Source of the DNA: Globisporangium splendens
Taxonomy: Eukaryota > Oomycota > Peronosporomycetes > Pythiales > Pythiaceae
Length of the DNA: 64,000 nt
Assembly (NCBI GenBank): GCA_006386115.1
Contig: VFIW01000031.1
Location: 248,001-312,000, forward strand
Direction of reading: 5' to 3'
A program made the translations under genes and the position numbers. Positions 33,012 to 43,700 of the stretch are shown here, one piece after another. A model generated the notes under the pieces. That model did not search any database. It had not been told where the DNA came from and was given only the letters and a program-made list of their open reading frames with translations. Each line of letters opens with the position of its first letter. The stretch's first letter is position 1.

Positions 33012-33746
33012 CGGTGGATATGGAGAATGCGGTGGACAGCGACGACAGCGGCACGGGCGTAAATGATGTGTTGTCTGCCGCGCTCACGCACACACAGGCA
33101 GACAGAGAAAGAGAGAGAAGACACTGCGGACAGATGGCGTCCATACCCATAGAGAGCGGGAGGGAGCGGAGCTGCTCAGTGCGGCATTGCTATGGTCCAC
33201 AGACGCATGATGGACCTGGCGTTGTGCGTGGGAATACACGTTTGATCTTTTCCAAATCGATAACCTGACGTGCACGATTGTAAATTGCATCCTCGAGTAT
33301 TTACCATAGCGATGAGTATTAGGGATATACATACATGATTGACATTGGTGTATGAGATTTATAGAGGCTTTGTGGCTGGTATTGAAGGCACTGTGAACAT
33401 GGATATGTGCAGGAATCAGAATGCGTTTACTAACGAAGGGGTACACTGAAGAGTGGACGTTGGAAAAGGCGAGCCAGCGTGCGATTACAGCAACTACTTG
33501 GCGTTTGTGTGCTCGAGACAAGATGCATAGAAAGGGCAGTCCACAATTGCACCAGAAGCTACCAACATCTCTTCAAGCAGCGTATACTGAATGGAACAGG
33601 GTTGCTGGGAACGATCATTAGCATAGGGGAAAGTGAGGAAACTATTATAAAAAGGTTTTGAACCAGACATGATGTTGCTCATTCCGCCCTTTCCTTCCCA
33701 ACCTAGGTGCACGCTGACTCAACGGCGTCACGCATCAGCTGGACGC
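33012..33746. other. Left flank of palindrome 1
   Basis: 5' flank of START gene 1, then unassigned sequence up to the palindrome border. GCTCATTCC at about 33677-33685, followed by a pyrimidine run, resembles part of the oomycete initiator consensus on the plus strand, but no gene follows it intact. Confidence 0.4.
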
Positions 33747-34141
33747 AGCGTTTGTGGAGACCAAGGTGGAGACTTTCGTGGCGCAACGGGAATGATGGCT
33801 CCCAGTCCGTCCTTCGTGTCTATTCAGTAAGAGCGCCGTCGCGTGGGTCAAGGTCAGCAGTCTTTTCCTACGATCGCCGTCCTTCCTGGACCCAAAGCAT
33901 CCGATGCACTTTATAATCGCTCCTGGTTCCCTGATCTCCCGCCTTGAACCAGCCGCGACCGGCGTTTGTGGCGAGTACACAAACGCAAGCGAAAACACGT
34001 GATTGTGCGGATTGCATCTGATTTTCCGAATGTGAGGCGCATGTGTGGGCGGCGTCATCTAATCCCGATTCACTCGAGCTGACTTTCTGCCACGTGTGAA
34101 GAGTGGCTGAACCGTTTTGTATATACAACACGCTGTTTTAC

Positions 34142-34374
34142 TTTCAATTAGCACACAGCAATAGGAGCATGCAGCCGACATATTCGCCGTGCAGGACCAA
34201 GCTCCAAGTATGTGCAGCAGAAGCCCCCGAAGAATCTGGCAATTGGCCATTAGGCATAACAGGAGGTGGCCGAGTAAAGTGATCAACCAGTTTGATGACC
34301 GTGGGACCGTGCTTGATCAGGACGCCACCCTCCTCCCGAACTGTGCGCAGCTCGACGTCGAGACGACTTGGCAC
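34142..34374 (-). other. Arm ORF without ATG, also at 39329-39561
   Basis: A 76-codon frame (RLDVELRTVREEGGVLIKHG..) present in both arms of palindrome 1 and opened only by GTG. It may be a fragment of a gene cut by the rearrangement. Not recognised. Confidence 0.25.
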
Positions 34375-35142
34375 GCAATTGGATTTTTATTCGCAAAAGT
34401 TGCACCCGAGCGGCCGTGACAACGCGCCTGCAGTTGCAGCGACGCCCGCTGCCATGATCACGTTCTAAATTCTCAGGTCCAATTTATGCGGCAGAGATCA
34501 TGGAAAGGTCCTCCACCACCGCAAGCAGCTCCGTTGTGTCCTCTTGACCCCCTCACGACTGCTGCACCGGACCAAGTAAACTCATTCTATTTTACCAACT
34601 ACTCGAGCAATTGTGATGCACAGGTTTGAGTCGTAAGCAAAGCATTTTGGTCCCCATCCACTTCACATTGCGAAGGTCTGAAGTCAGCACAGAGTCAGAC
34701 CAGCGCTTGAAGTAGGTTTATAGAATGCCCTGATGCTTCCCACCATAGACCACTGCACATCCCGGTGCTCGCAATGGTTCACCGACACAAGGTCACGCAG
34801 CTTTCACGACCTGTAGCGACTACAGTAGAAGGTACCATTCACGCCATCTACGTGGAGTTACTACACTGGTGCCTGGAAGAAGGCTTCGTCTTTTCACTTG
34901 CATTCACGCAGTGAGTCAGTAGTCTACTTTCATGAGACCGCAAAGGGCGGTGACTCATTTGGAAGATGAGCTCCTATTGATACAGTTGATTGATCGGAGT
35001 GCAATTCATCAACGAGAAAAGTTTCGAGAGCAAATCCCAATGACATCCAATTATTCAGCGCATGTCCTACAACTACGACACGACCGTACACACACACACA
35101 CAAAACAAGATCAAAACAATCATGACAAATATTTGGCGCCGT

Positions 35143-35871
35143 CTAGTACCCTGGTCCCGTCTCAACGACGTCCGTCGTCGCAGCCGTCGCCACGGTTGCG
35201 TTGGCAGCGTCCACTACAGTGGACACCGCGGTAGCAGCGGCACTGGCGGGGTCAACATTGCTCTTGCTTCCATTGGCAGGAGGAGCGCTGCCACCCGATT
35301 CAATACCAGCCTTCTTGAGGTCGATCTTGTAGAACTGGGCGTGGGGAGAGTAGCCCAGCTCCTTGATCTCGTCCTTGATGATCTGGACGCGCTCGGGACT
35401 GATAGGCGCGTCGTCCGAGACTGACGCCACGGACGAAGCAGCCGTGATCGGCGTTGGAGCACTCCCGCTGGCGCTGTCCAGCTTGTCGAGATCCACGCCC
35501 GCCATCTTGGCGTATGGCGAGTACCCCATCGCTTTCTTTTCGTTCTGCATGATCTTGATGCGAGCAGGACTGATCTCCTTGCCATACGAAGAGATCACTG
35601 GTGCAGCAGCTACCGGTGCTGGAGCTACTACTGGAGCAGTAGCTGTCGAGGCATCCACCTTATCGAGGTCCACTCCGGCGAGCTTGGCGTATGGCGAGTA
35701 CCCCATGACCTTCTTCTCATTCTGCATGATCTTGATGCGAGCAGGACTGATCGTCGCTGGTCCTTTGGAGGTGTACGTCATTTCCTCGGCGTGCACGCTA
35801 GGCGTGTCTTGGAAGCACGTGATCGTCGCGATGGCGACGGCGGCGTACACGATGGTGGTCTTGAGCTGCAT
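35143..35871 (-). CDS. Secreted three-repeat protein, copy 1 (242 aa)
   Basis: Signal peptide at residues 1 to about 28 (hydrophobic VYAAVAIATITCF, cleavage near SVHA/EE). The mature protein holds three repeats of 33 residues at 41-73, 100-132 and 157-189. The pattern is ISPARIKIMQNEKK-x-MGYSPYA, then AGVDLDK; the third repeat is the most divergent (ISPERVQIIKDEIKELGYSPHA). Ala/Pro/Ser/Thr-rich linkers join them, and the tail is Ala/Val/Thr-rich. No cysteine in the mature part, no RxLR, no membrane segment. Extracellular, function unknown; repeats of this kind could bind a polymer or cell-wall ligand, but that is a guess. Four near-identical copies lie within 12 kb. Copies 1 and 2 share Thr140, Ile142, Lys187, Glu191 and Val219; copy 1 alone has Ala13. 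Confidence 0.85.
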   Translation of the reverse strand: MQLKTTIVYAAVAIATITCFQDTPSVHAEEMTYTSKGPATISPARIKIMQNEKKVMGYSPYAKLAGVDLDKVDASTATAPVVAPAPVAAAPVISSYGKEISPARIKIMQNEKKAMGYSPYAKMAGVDLDKLDSASGSAPTPITAASSVASVSDDAPISPERVQIIKDEIKELGYSPHAQFYKIDLKKAGIESGGSAPPANGSKSNVDPASAAATAVSTVVDAANATVATAATTDVVETGPGY

Positions 35872-36139
35872 GCTGAGAGAGAGAAGTGGTAGAAGACGTT
35901 GGAGGGGAAGCTTGGAGCCTGAGGCGAAGTGTCAGCGCTTGGCGAGGTCGAGAAGTTGCTGTTGGTGAGAAGACGGCAAATTGAATTGTGGTGTGAGCGG
36001 TTGTCGCGAAACGAAACAAGACCTTTTGAGTTTCTCGACGTCTCGGACCAAGTTTCACCTGAAGAGTTCACTCGCAGCGAATGATGACCAAAGTCAAGTT
36101 CGGTGAACACGTCCGCTGAGCCGCTCAGTGTTGTTGGTC

Positions 36140-37563
36140 ATGACACTGCAACTCACATGGCATGAGCAGTAAGCGATGGCCATCCGATCCATATGCTTCC
36201 TGATGAAGACTTGCCAAATAGTTTATTTTGAGTGGGACTGTGATGGTCGTGGTGTGCTAGTAACGTGGAAGAAGGCTGAGTGGGGTGAGTAGCCAGCCTC
36301 TATTAATACTTGACCCTTTCTCGAAGTAAACTGTTTGTGGCCGACTGAGCCCAAAATCTGTAGCCGCCACGAATGGTATTATAGTTGTAGTGAAGCTGCG
36401 CTGGCAATCAATATCACTAGAATGGAGACAATGATTATCACGCGTGCGAATTAACAGTCCATTGTGGCAGTTCTCCACAAACTCGATCCAGGCATTCACT
36501 GAATGGAGAGTCGTCTCAAATCTGTGTACAGCTGATGATTATTGATGCGTGCTGTAATGTCACGATCTATGCAAACACACGTACGCCGTCCATTGAGCCA
36601 CGAACTCCCAGAAACGTTGAGGCTCTTGTAAGATCGAGGCGATACCTCAACCAACGTGGTCATTCTCGTGGACCAGACTATCTAATTGCCGCATCATAGT
36701 GTAACCTAGTCATGGACGCTCCCCTACAGCGGGCTCGGTGACCAAACTCATTCGAGGACCACTATGACTGCAGGAGTCGACTTAGCCGCAAACAATTTTC
36801 TCGGGAGAGGGTCGAGTGGAAGCTGAAACTCCACCCCAGCATACAGACGCGCTACATTCTGTGTGGTCATGGACCATGACCAGACCCACACGATGATCGC
36901 CATCACGACAAGATATCATGATCACACACCCTAGACAAAGGCGTTTATAATCCGAAAGCCAAACTGGTGTGGAACTACTTTTATGCGCTATGGGCGAAGA
37001 TCGGAATCACTCCTGGTCACGACCCCGCAATCTGGATCTTCAGTCTGGATCTACCAGATACTCCAAGGCATGCATGGACCACGATCAAGAGACACATTAT
37101 CGGGCACAAGTTCTCCAATGAACATCTCCAAGATCATCTCTATCCCGTCGCACACATGCTGTGGCGATATATGAGCGCGTCGCTCATACAGACCATTTGG
37201 TGTGCGCATCTGCGACGCATGGATTCGGATCCAATCGAATCGACTGCTGAGATGGCGATCACGATGACCAGATTAGAGGCAGGAATGTGAAACCTCACAC
37301 GACTCGCTGAAGCGCAAGCTGGAGATTCTGACGGTCACACGGTTGCAGCAGTTCTCAAGGGCTATGTCGCCTGCTTTCTCAGCCAAACCGACGCCATCCC
37401 CTTGACTCCAAGTGATACTCGCGGCGTTTACCTGTTTTTCGAGGTGGATCACGCGGCAATCCAGGACCAGGAGGACTGGATCCATTATCGTGCGTGTCCA
37501 CAAGGACTCGCACACAGCCAGTTTAATTTGGGCCGCGAGCATGGCGTATAGCAGGAAGGACAC
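36140..37563 (+). repeat. Palindrome 1 spacer (1424 bases)
   Basis: Unique centre of palindrome 1, repeated as 44824-46250 in palindrome 2. The left 0.8 kb has no gene; the region at about 36340-36760 resembles 43205-43640. The right 0.6 kb is a LINE fragment. Confidence 0.9.
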
Positions 37564-37573
37564 GACCAACAAC
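36951..37573 (+). mobile_element. LINE ORF2 fragment in palindrome 1 centre
   Basis: Sense-strand piece encoding WNYFYALWAKIGITPGHDPA and LEAGM, matching the connection/RNase H part of the LINE at 57.4-59.2 kb. Truncated at both ends; an in-frame stop after LEAGM and small indels around the FDGGSRGNPGPGG motif mark it as dead. The last ten bases (GACCAACAAC) lie inside the right arm and are mirrored at the inner end of the left arm. Confidence 0.85.
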
Positions 37574-39956
37574 ACTGAGCGGCTCAGCGGACGTGTTCAC
37601 CGAACTTGACTTTGGTCATCATTCGCTGCGAGTGAACTCTTCAGGTGAAACTTGGTCCGAGACGTCGAGAAACTCAAAAGGTCTTGTTTCGTTTCGCGAC
37701 AACCGCTCACACCACAATTCAATTTGCCGTCTTCTCACCAACAGCAACTTCTCGACCTCGCCAAGCGCTGACACTTCGCCTCAGGCTCCAAGCTTCCCCT
37801 CCAACGTCTTCTACCACTTCTCTCTCTCAGCATGCAGCTCAAGACCACCATCGTGTACGCCGCCGTCGTCATCGCGACGATCACGTGCTTCCAAGACACG
37901 CCTAGCGTGCACGCCGAGGAAATGACGTACACCTCCAAAGGACCAGCGACGATCAGTCCTGCTCGCATCAAGATCATGCAGAATGAGAAGAAGGTCATGG
38001 GGTACTCGCCATACGCCAAGCTCGCCGGAGTGGACCTCGATAAGGTGGATGCCTCGACAGCTACTGCTCCAGTAGTAGCTCCAGCACCGGTAGCTGCTGC
38101 ACCAGTGATCTCTTCGTATGGCAAGGAGATCAGTCCTGCTCGCATCAAGATCATGCAGAACGAAAAGAAAGCGATGGGGTACTCGCCATACGCCAAGATG
38201 GCGGGCGTGGATCTCGACAAGCTGGACAGCGCCAGCGGGAGTGCTCCAACGCCGATCACGGCTGCTTCGTCCGTGGCGTCAGTCTCGGACGACGCGCCTA
38301 TCAGTCCCGAGCGCGTCCAGATCATCAAGGACGAGATCAAGGAGCTGGGCTACTCTCCCCACGCCCAGTTCTACAAGATCGACCTCAAGAAGGCTGGTAT
38401 TGAATCGGGTGGCAGCGCTCCTCCTGCCAATGGAAGCAAGAGCAATGTTGACCCCGCCAGTGCCGCTGCTACCGCGGTGTCCACTGTAGTGGACGCTGCC
38501 AACGCAACCGTGGCGACGGCTGCGACGACGGACGTCGTTGAGACGGGACCAGGGTACTAGACGGCGCCAAATATTTGTCATGATTGTTTTGATCTTGTTT
38601 TGTGTGTGTGTGTGTACGGTCGTGTCGTAGTTGTAGGACATGCGCTGAATAATTGGATGTCATTGGGATTTGCTCTCGAAACTTTTCTCGTTGATGAATT
38701 GCACTCCGATCAATCAACTGTATCAATAGGAGCTCATCTTCCAAATGAGTCACCGCCCTTTGCGGTCTCATGAAAGTAGACTACTGACTCACTGCGTGAA
38801 TGCAAGTGAAAAGACGAAGCCTTCTTCCAGGCACCAGTGTAGTAACTCCACGTAGATGGCGTGAATGGTACCTTCTACTGTAGTCGCTACAGGTCGTGAA
38901 AGCTGCGTGACCTTGTGTCGGTGAACCATTGCGAGCACCGGGATGTGCAGTGGTCTATGGTGGGAAGCATCAGGGCATTCTATAAACCTACTTCAAGCGC
39001 TGGTCTGACTCTGTGCTGACTTCAGACCTTCGCAATGTGAAGTGGATGGGGACCAAAATGCTTTGCTTACGACTCAAACCTGTGCATCACAATTGCTCGA
39101 GTAGTTGGTAAAATAGAATGAGTTTACTTGGTCCGGTGCAGCAGTCGTGAGGGGGTCAAGAGGACACAACGGAGCTGCTTGCGGTGGTGGAGGACCTTTC
39201 CATGATCTCTGCCGCATAAATTGGACCTGAGAATTTAGAACGTGATCATGGCAGCGGGCGTCGCTGCAACTGCAGGCGCGTTGTCACGGCCGCTCGGGTG
39301 CAACTTTTGCGAATAAAAATCCAATTGCGTGCCAAGTCGTCTCGACGTCGAGCTGCGCACAGTTCGGGAGGAGGGTGGCGTCCTGATCAAGCACGGTCCC
39401 ACGGTCATCAAACTGGTTGATCACTTTACTCGGCCACCTCCTGTTATGCCTAATGGCCAATTGCCAGATTCTTCGGGGGCTTCTGCTGCACATACTTGGA
39501 GCTTGGTCCTGCACGGCGAATATGTCGGCTGCATGCTCCTATTGCTGTGTGCTAATTGAAAGTAAAACAGCGTGTTGTATATACAAAACGGTTCAGCCAC
39601 TCTTCACACGTGGCAGAAAGTCAGCTCGAGTGAATCGGGATTAGATGACGCCGCCCACACATGCGCCTCACATTCGGAAAATCAGATGCAATCCGCACAA
39701 TCACGTGTTTTCGCTTGCGTTTGTGTACTCGCCACAAACGCCGGTCGCGGCTGGTTCAAGGCGGGAGATCAGGGAACCAGGAGCGATTATAAAGTGCATC
39801 GGATGCTTTGGGTCCAGGAAGGACGGCGATCGTAGGAAAAGACTGCTGACCTTGACCCACGCGACGGCGCTCTTACCGAATAGACACGAAGGACGGACTG
39901 GGAGCCATCATTCCCGTTGCGCCACGAAAGTCTCCACCTTGGTCTCCACAAACGCT
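37564..39956 (-). repeat. Palindrome 1, right arm (2393 bases)
   Basis: Mirror of 33747-36139. It ends at 39956 exactly where palindrome 2 begins; one unmatched base (A, 39957) separates them. Confidence 0.93.
37832..38560 (+). CDS. Secreted three-repeat protein, copy 2 (242 aa)
   Basis: Mirror copy of the gene at 35143-35871, with the same signal peptide and three 33-residue repeats. Differs from copy 1 at residue 13 (Val). The gene points away from the spacer, so copies 1 and 2 are divergent and their 5' regions face each other across 1.96 kb. The 5' flank within the arm is the same for all four copies, so all may be transcribed from the same promoter sequence. Confidence 0.85.
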   Translation: MQLKTTIVYAAVVIATITCFQDTPSVHAEEMTYTSKGPATISPARIKIMQNEKKVMGYSPYAKLAGVDLDKVDASTATAPVVAPAPVAAAPVISSYGKEISPARIKIMQNEKKAMGYSPYAKMAGVDLDKLDSASGSAPTPITAASSVASVSDDAPISPERVQIIKDEIKELGYSPHAQFYKIDLKKAGIESGGSAPPANGSKSNVDPASAAATAVSTVVDAANATVATAATTDVVETGPGY

Positions 39957-39957
39957 A
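39957..39957. other. Junction between palindromes 1 and 2
   Basis: Left sequence ..CAAACGCT and right sequence CTGCTGCC.. are joined by a single A. At the outer left border (33746/33747) the first continues into GCGTCCAG on the complement, and at the outer right border (51106/51107) the second is preceded by GGTGCTC on the complement. So this is one breakpoint shared by two duplications, with little or no microhomology. Confidence 0.8.
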
Positions 39958-40176
39958 CTGCTGCCGCTGCGCTCTTCTTCCGTTCTTCCTCCCATCCGAG
40001 CGCTCTCCTCCTAAATGCTGATAAAGCAGAGAAAGAAAAAAAAAAAAAAAGAGACAGCCGCGCATCGACCAAAATTTGCTTGCACCAACCACCTCAGCGT
40101 CTCCATTCCCACTTCTCAAAGCCACGCGCAGTGTGGTAATCAACGCAATTTTATATTCACCCATCAGGGAAACAGC

Positions 40177-41445
40177 ATGCCGAGCGATCCGCAGGATGCG
40201 ATGCGGCCGCTCGTGCTGACGCCCGAAGAGCAGCTCGCGATCGCCGAGGAGGCCGAGCGCGTGATCGCCGAGACGCTCGCGACCAACGAGCTGTTCATCG
40301 CCAGCGGCCGCAAGTTGCCCCGACACGAATGGAAGCGCCTCAAGAGCAAGGAGAGTCTCCACGTGTACCGCTCCCGCCGAACGGACCCGTCCGAGAGCGT
40401 CGACGGCGACGACGAAGAGGAGGAAGAAGAAGAAAGTTTCAGTAGCACCAGTAGTAGCAGCGCGCTCCCGGCGACAGGGTCAAACCCGTCGAATCCGAGT
40501 ATCAGCAGCAGTTCGACGTCCAGCGACAGGAGCGATTCCAATACCGTGCGATCCGTGATCGGCATCATGAAGCCCACCGATACGCCGCTCGTGATCGCGA
40601 CGGGCATCATCCCGGGCACGGTGGAGGACGCCGTGTTCGGCTCACAGGGCCACACAGAACAGCTCTGGCGGTTCCGCGATGTGCACACGAACGACCAGGA
40701 CGATGGCATGAAGATCCTGGCGACAATTCTGAACCCCACACCGGAAGATCCGCTCAAGTCGCTCTCGCTCAAGTGGGTCCTGAATAACATCAATCCGCTG
40801 TCCCGGGCGCGCGACGCAGTGTATATTGAAGCCACGGGCATGGCGCGGGATTCCCGGGGCGAACCCTTCGGGTACTATTTGGTGCATTCGCTCGACAAGA
40901 TCGCACGAATACCCGGGCTCGGTCACCTCAGCATCGTGCGCGCGCAAATCTCCACATGCTGCATCTGCCGACCAAACGACCAGTCGTCGTTCGAGTTCTT
41001 TTGCCGCGGATTCTCGGAACTCGGCGGGAACTTCTCGGCAACGCTGGGCAATGCCATGTACGCTCAGTACTTGCTCGGCGCCGTGCACGTCGTGGACTTC
41101 GCGTACATCAAGAAACTGCTCTGGCTCGTGCACAAGAAGCGGTCGTGCGGGGACGCCGCGTTGACGGCGTGTCTCTCTTCCGAACCCAACGACTGCGCCA
41201 TCTGTACGGCAAAGCTGTCGAAACTCGGCCACTTGCTGTATAAGGGAGTCTCCTGCGAAGCATGCCAGCTCGTGGTGTGCCGCAAGTGCAGCGTTGTCAA
41301 GAAGGTACCGATCGACGATCCGAGCAGTGGGCAAGTCGTACAAAAGACGCTCTCGTTCTGCGTGCCGTGCATGATCGAAGCCAAAGAAGCGCCGACAGAG
41401 GAAGTCGCCGTCGCGCTCATGGAGATCATGTCAATCTGGTGCTGA
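40177..41445 (+). CDS. START-domain protein with FYVE-like zinc finger, gene 2 (422 aa)
   Basis: Intronless, ATG at 40177. The N-terminal helix (TPEEQLAIAEEAERVIAETLATNELFI) and HEWKRLKSKESLHVYRSRR precede an acidic Ser stretch (DDEEEEEEESFSSTSSSS), a START-like domain (about 125-325) and a zinc finger of four CxxC pairs (CAIC, CEAC, CRKC, CVPC). The RRHHC core of canonical FYVE is missing (GVSCEACQLVVCRKC). Probably lipid or membrane binding; target unknown. Differs from its mirror copy, gene 3, at six residues (for example Asn/Ser in ILxPTPED, Ser/Pro in IMxIWC). The 5' region matches only the mirror copy, gene 3, up to 39958, then breaks at the junction, so the distal promoter may be lost. 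Confidence 0.88.
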   Translation: MPSDPQDAMRPLVLTPEEQLAIAEEAERVIAETLATNELFIASGRKLPRHEWKRLKSKESLHVYRSRRTDPSESVDGDDEEEEEEESFSSTSSSSALPATGSNPSNPSISSSSTSSDRSDSNTVRSVIGIMKPTDTPLVIATGIIPGTVEDAVFGSQGHTEQLWRFRDVHTNDQDDGMKILATILNPTPEDPLKSLSLKWVLNNINPLSRARDAVYIEATGMARDSRGEPFGYYLVHSLDKIARIPGLGHLSIVRAQISTCCICRPNDQSSFEFFCRGFSELGGNFSATLGNAMYAQYLLGAVHVVDFAYIKKLLWLVHKKRSCGDAALTACLSSEPNDCAICTAKLSKLGHLLYKGVSCEACQLVVCRKCSVVKKVPIDDPSSGQVVQKTLSFCVPCMIEAKEAPTEEVAVALMEIMSIWC

Positions 41446-41963
41446 CGCATGAGCGTTTCAAGCAGTCCATGTACGCTTGCCGCGACACGCGCATAGATGA
41501 TGCCTACTTTGCGTGCTTTGTAGCGTAGAATATGGATATCAATAGGTAGTATCCTTATTAATATTTTGCCGAAAATGAGCGTATAATAGCCCAAGACACT
41601 GATTCGGTCTTTGGGGTTCTGGATTTTGTTCAGGCGCTGGTCTCTCGATTGCGTGGTCGCCACGTCTCAGTAAAGATCAAGGCCACAGCGAGTCTCAGGT
41701 TCGTGTCCTCTTTGCACGCAATTGATGGATCCGAGAAATCCGTGACGTTGTGCGTTTCTCTTGTCCATCGTTGTCTGTTTACCAGGTACGTTCTCCTTGA
41801 ACACACAACTTGAACAGCAGTCCAACGACGGCAGCTCTTTTGCCCTCCGGGCGGTTGAGCCCCAGTGGTTCTTGCTCTCATTCTGCGTTTTCCGCTCAAC
41901 CAAGCAAGTGATCTTCTCCAGTTCCGGCGCATTCTCAAGTTCTTGTTGCATCCAATTCCGACC
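41446..41963. other. Spacer between START gene 2 and Gly/Tyr-rich gene
   Basis: 3' flank of START gene 2 and 5' flank of the secreted gene at 41964. The mirror copy is 49111-49619. No further gene seen. Confidence 0.5.
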
Positions 41964-42647
41964 ATGAAGACTGTCAAGTGCATCGGATTTGCGGCTGCTG
42001 CTCTCTTTGCCGTCATGTCGAGTGCCGAGGTTGCTGCCCAGAACACGACGCCAACATCGTCGTTGGTGGAAGCCACGGTTGTTGAGGAAAGTAGCCCAGC
42101 GTCCATTTCCACGACATCGGCTGCCTCGACGAGTGGCAAGACAGAAAGTGCCAACACGGTGTCGGTCACGTCTGACGACAACCAGGAAGGCTACGACTCG
42201 AGCGACTCCTACGACTACGGCAAGAAGGACAAGAAGCACGACAAGGGCGACTACAGTTATGGCAAGGGGAAGAAGAAGAAGTATGACTCGGACGACTATG
42301 ACTACAGCGAGGACTATGACTACGGCAAGAACTACGGCGGCAGCTATCGGTATAAGGATCACGGCAAGAAGTACGATGACTACAGTTCCTATGGCGTCTA
42401 CGACTACGACAACTATCGGCCTGGGTACGGATACTATGGCTATGGGAACCAATATGGCAATGGCTACGGCGCGTACGGTTATGGGAGCGACTACGGCAAC
42501 GACTATGACTATGGATACGGCGACGGCAATAAGAAGTATGGAGGTGACTATTACGGCAAGGGGTACAACGGCTACTACGACAACGGCTACAACGGATACG
42601 GTGGCTACGGCTACCCATATTCGTATGGCTACTACTACAATTACTGA
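41964..42647 (+). CDS. Secreted Gly/Tyr/Asp-rich protein, copy 1 (227 aa)
   Basis: Signal peptide at residues 1-24 (MKTVKCIGFAAAALFAVMSSAEVA). Next comes a Ser/Thr-rich region (27-75), then a Tyr/Lys/Asp region (YDSSDSYDYGKKDKKHDKGD) and a C-terminal half made of Y-G and Y-D repeats (GYGYYGYGNQYGNGYGAYGYGS). Such sequence is typical of structural or matrix proteins and can be cross-linked through Tyr; extracellular location is inferred from the signal peptide. Family not recognised. The antisense strand shows a long open frame that is only a by-product of the repeats. The mirror copy at 48427-49110 differs at a few charged residues (Asp to His, Gly to Asp near residue 78-85). Confidence 0.85.
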   Translation: MKTVKCIGFAAAALFAVMSSAEVAAQNTTPTSSLVEATVVEESSPASISTTSAASTSGKTESANTVSVTSDDNQEGYDSSDSYDYGKKDKKHDKGDYSYGKGKKKKYDSDDYDYSEDYDYGKNYGGSYRYKDHGKKYDDYSSYGVYDYDNYRPGYGYYGYGNQYGNGYGAYGYGSDYGNDYDYGYGDGNKKYGGDYYGKGYNGYYDNGYNGYGGYGYPYSYGYYYNY

Positions 42648-43700
42648 GCGTTGTGTGCGAGTGGTCATGTGGTTATCCCTTCGTAAATGTTGCTGAAAAT
42701 TAGCAGTGTAAGCAAATCAATGTAGCAAAAATAACGTGAAATCAACACAAAACTCGTATCGTATCATTCTTAAAGACCTTTGTCGCTTCTCAATACCAAC
42801 AACTCTCAAGCATGTGCCTAGTCTGCTCGTCCGTTTCAGCTTGAAGCATGAATCTTTATCATAATGCCCTTAAAGCCGTCAATACGTGCAGCGAAATGGC
42901 ATCTTGAAAGGTGGCCACATGATCCTTTAGGTTGAGGCGAACAGCTGGATGAGACCAACCTCAACTTCAGATGAGATGGCGAACACAGAAACAGCTGTTG
43001 GAGCTGGTAAACCACGCACAGAGCAGTGTGTGCAACGTTGCGCTGGCATATCGCGCCAACAGCTCTAGTCCACACGATCTTGCACTCTATGCTCGCCCTC
43101 AACTGCATTCGGCTACTGAACGTATAATATACAAGGGCACGATAATGGCAATGTGGCCATACGATGCCGAGCCCAGAGGGTCTGGTCAAGTGCGCCGGGT
43201 GGCGTCACAGCCTGGACTGTTCCTTTCCATAATGAAGCTACGTTGGCAATCAACACTGTTAACACATTCCAGGATGGACACGAAAAGCACCTGCTAGACT
43301 TGGCCGCGATACTTTAGGTATCAAACTCTCAGATGCTAGGCTATCGATCCTCCACAAACCCAATGCTGTAGTACAGTCGTGATGGAATGGAGAATCGTGT
43401 CAAGTGCCGCACAGTTGACGATTCCTTGACGTGCACTGCAATATTACACCCTTATCCATGGACGCGAATGTCACCATTGAAACACGAGACATTGAGGTCC
43501 TCGAATGATCGAGGCGTCGACTTCACCCGATGCGGTTAGTCTCGCAGACCAGACTGTTTGGACGTCGTGTCGTATTGCCGCCCGGTTATGGACTTGTCAC
43601 ACATTTGCACCCATGCAGTTATCCAGTTTGAACCCATGAGAGCTCAGCTCAATTTCATGTATCGTTGAAGTCATTTGGTTGAATGGAATCCCTTAACGGG
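42648..43700. other. Arm region without assigned gene, contains an old repeat
   Basis: A 108-codon plus-strand ORF (42971-43297) and overlapping antisense ORFs are present in both arms, with no recognised domain. The part at 43205-43640 is alignable by eye with 36390-36760 of the palindrome spacers: ATGAAGCTACGTTGGCAATC against GTGAAGCTGCGCTGGCAATC, then ACCAGACT and a GTTATGGAC/GTCATGGAC end. It is likely an old interspersed repeat. Confidence 0.45.

Larger units (their letters stand above)
33747..36139 (+). repeat. Palindrome 1, left arm (2393 bases)
   Basis: Inverted copy of 37564-39956; mirror positions add up to 73703 throughout (checked at ORF ends 35871/37832, 36110/37593 and 34058/39645). 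The arms differ by scattered single bases, for example codon 13 of the secreted protein. The inner 1.1 kb is also shared with palindrome 2; the outer 1.27 kb (33747-35015) is not. Confidence 0.93.
35016..38687. repeat. Core unit A-S-A', copy 1 (3672 bases)
   Basis: The block from the end of the minus-strand secreted gene through the spacer to the end of the plus-strand secreted gene recurs at 43701-47373 in the same orientation, almost unchanged. Outside the block the two palindromes have unrelated arms. Confidence 0.9.

Noticed and set aside
35080..35105. CA microsatellite near the secreted-protein 3' end as a regulatory element
   Set aside because: A short simple repeat, variable between copies (ACACAC versus ACGCAC); no evidence of function.
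41667..42668. 333-codon Val/Ile-rich ORF antisense to the Gly/Tyr-rich gene (also 48406-49407)
   Set aside because: A by-product of the TAC/GGC codon repeats read on the opposite strand; the sense gene has a signal peptide and sensible composition.
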